NCBI GenBank assembly: GCA_021767885.1
Contig: JAASSM010000173.1
Coordinates: 1 to 5,345 of the forward strand
DNA: 5,345 bases
Direction: 5' to 3'
Origin: a bacterium
GTDB taxonomy: Bacteria > Krumholzibacteriota > Krumholzibacteria > LZORAL124-64-63
In this document: positions 5,200 through 5,345 of the stretch, piece by piece
Layout: every line of letters starts with the position of its first letter
How positions within the stretch are numbered: position 1 is the stretch's first letter
Notes under the pieces: generated by a model
The model's input: only the letters and a program-made list of their open reading frames with translations
The model's database searches: none
What the model was told of the DNA's origin: nothing
Translations under genes and position numbers: made by a program

Positions 5200-5251
5200 G
5201 GACGTTCCTTCCCGCTGCGAGGGGCGATTCTCCGTCTTCTGCCCACGAAAG

Positions 5252-5282
5252 CCCCGGCCGGGCGGCGACGCCACGGCCGGGG
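5252..5282. other. Strong GC hairpin upstream of the AsmA-like gene
   Basis: CCCCGGCCG (5252-5260) pairs with CGGCCGGGG (5274-5282), and inside it GGCG (5261-5264) pairs with CGCC (5269-5272) around a GCGA loop, leaving one bulged A at 5273. That gives 13 base pairs. It lies 52 nt before the AsmA start. On the minus strand it is followed by CTTTCG, so it could end an upstream minus-strand gene lying outside the window, or form part of the asmA leader. Confidence 0.6.
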
Positions 5283-5296
5283 TCGGAGATCTGGCG

Positions 5297-5345
5297 ATGA
5301 ACTCGCGGTGGAGCCCGGAACCCCGGGGTCCCTGCCAGCCGGTCC
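5297..5345 (+). CDS. Possible start of a divergent gene cut by the window edge
   Basis: An ATG at 5297 has GGAG 8 nt upstream (5285-5288) and opens a frame with no stop to the window edge (MNSRWSPEPRGPCQPV). Sixteen codons in DNA this GC-rich prove little, and the peptide is not recognised. If real, it would be divergent from the AsmA-like gene with the 5252-5282 hairpin between them. Confidence 0.15.
   Translation, partial: MNSRWSPEPRGPCQPV

Overview
The window is a very GC-rich stretch (roughly 70% GC by eye) of a bacterial chromosome. It holds six complete, mostly housekeeping-type genes. The organism is almost certainly Gram-negative: it encodes a periplasmic HtrA/DegP-type protease, a predicted outer-membrane beta-barrel protein and an AsmA-like envelope protein. 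The phylum cannot be fixed from sequence alone. High-GC groups such as Myxococcota/deltaproteobacteria, Gemmatimonadota or the Eisenbacteria/Krumholzibacteriota would all fit, and this is only a guess. No tRNA, rRNA, CRISPR array, insertion sequence, integrase or plasmid/phage gene is visible.

Layout, left to right. Positions 1-105 are non-coding and may contain a promoter pointing out of the left edge. Then come three minus-strand genes, transcribed in the order HD-domain protein (2227-2769), small [4Fe-4S] ferredoxin (1867-2100), HtrA-like protease (106-1512). The gaps are 126 and 354 nt. The larger gap holds a long hairpin, probably the ferredoxin terminator, so htrA is probably its own transcription unit. 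A 413-nt intergenic region (2770-3182) follows; it is rich in short repeats and hairpins and separates the HD gene from the only complete plus-strand gene, a small secreted fibronectin type III protein (3183-3545). That gene converges on a minus-strand pair, an AsmA-like protein (4408-5199) followed 40 nt later by the beta-barrel protein (3603-4367). A near-perfect 13-bp hairpin sits between the convergent genes. The right end (5200-5345) is a leader with another strong hairpin and perhaps the first codons of a divergent gene.

The recurring theme is the cell envelope: HtrA would handle misfolded outer-membrane and periplasmic proteins, AsmA-like proteins are linked to outer-membrane assembly or lipid transport, and the barrel and FN3 proteins are exported. 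The ferredoxin and HD protein are cytoplasmic and have no evident link to that theme. I do not see a convincing new multi-gene system. The points most worth a second look are small: a 20-bp tandem duplication spanning the ferredoxin stop codon, an HD protein with Ala in place of the HD histidine, and repeat-rich intergenic DNA with TTCC spaced every 10 bp upstream of the FN3 gene.
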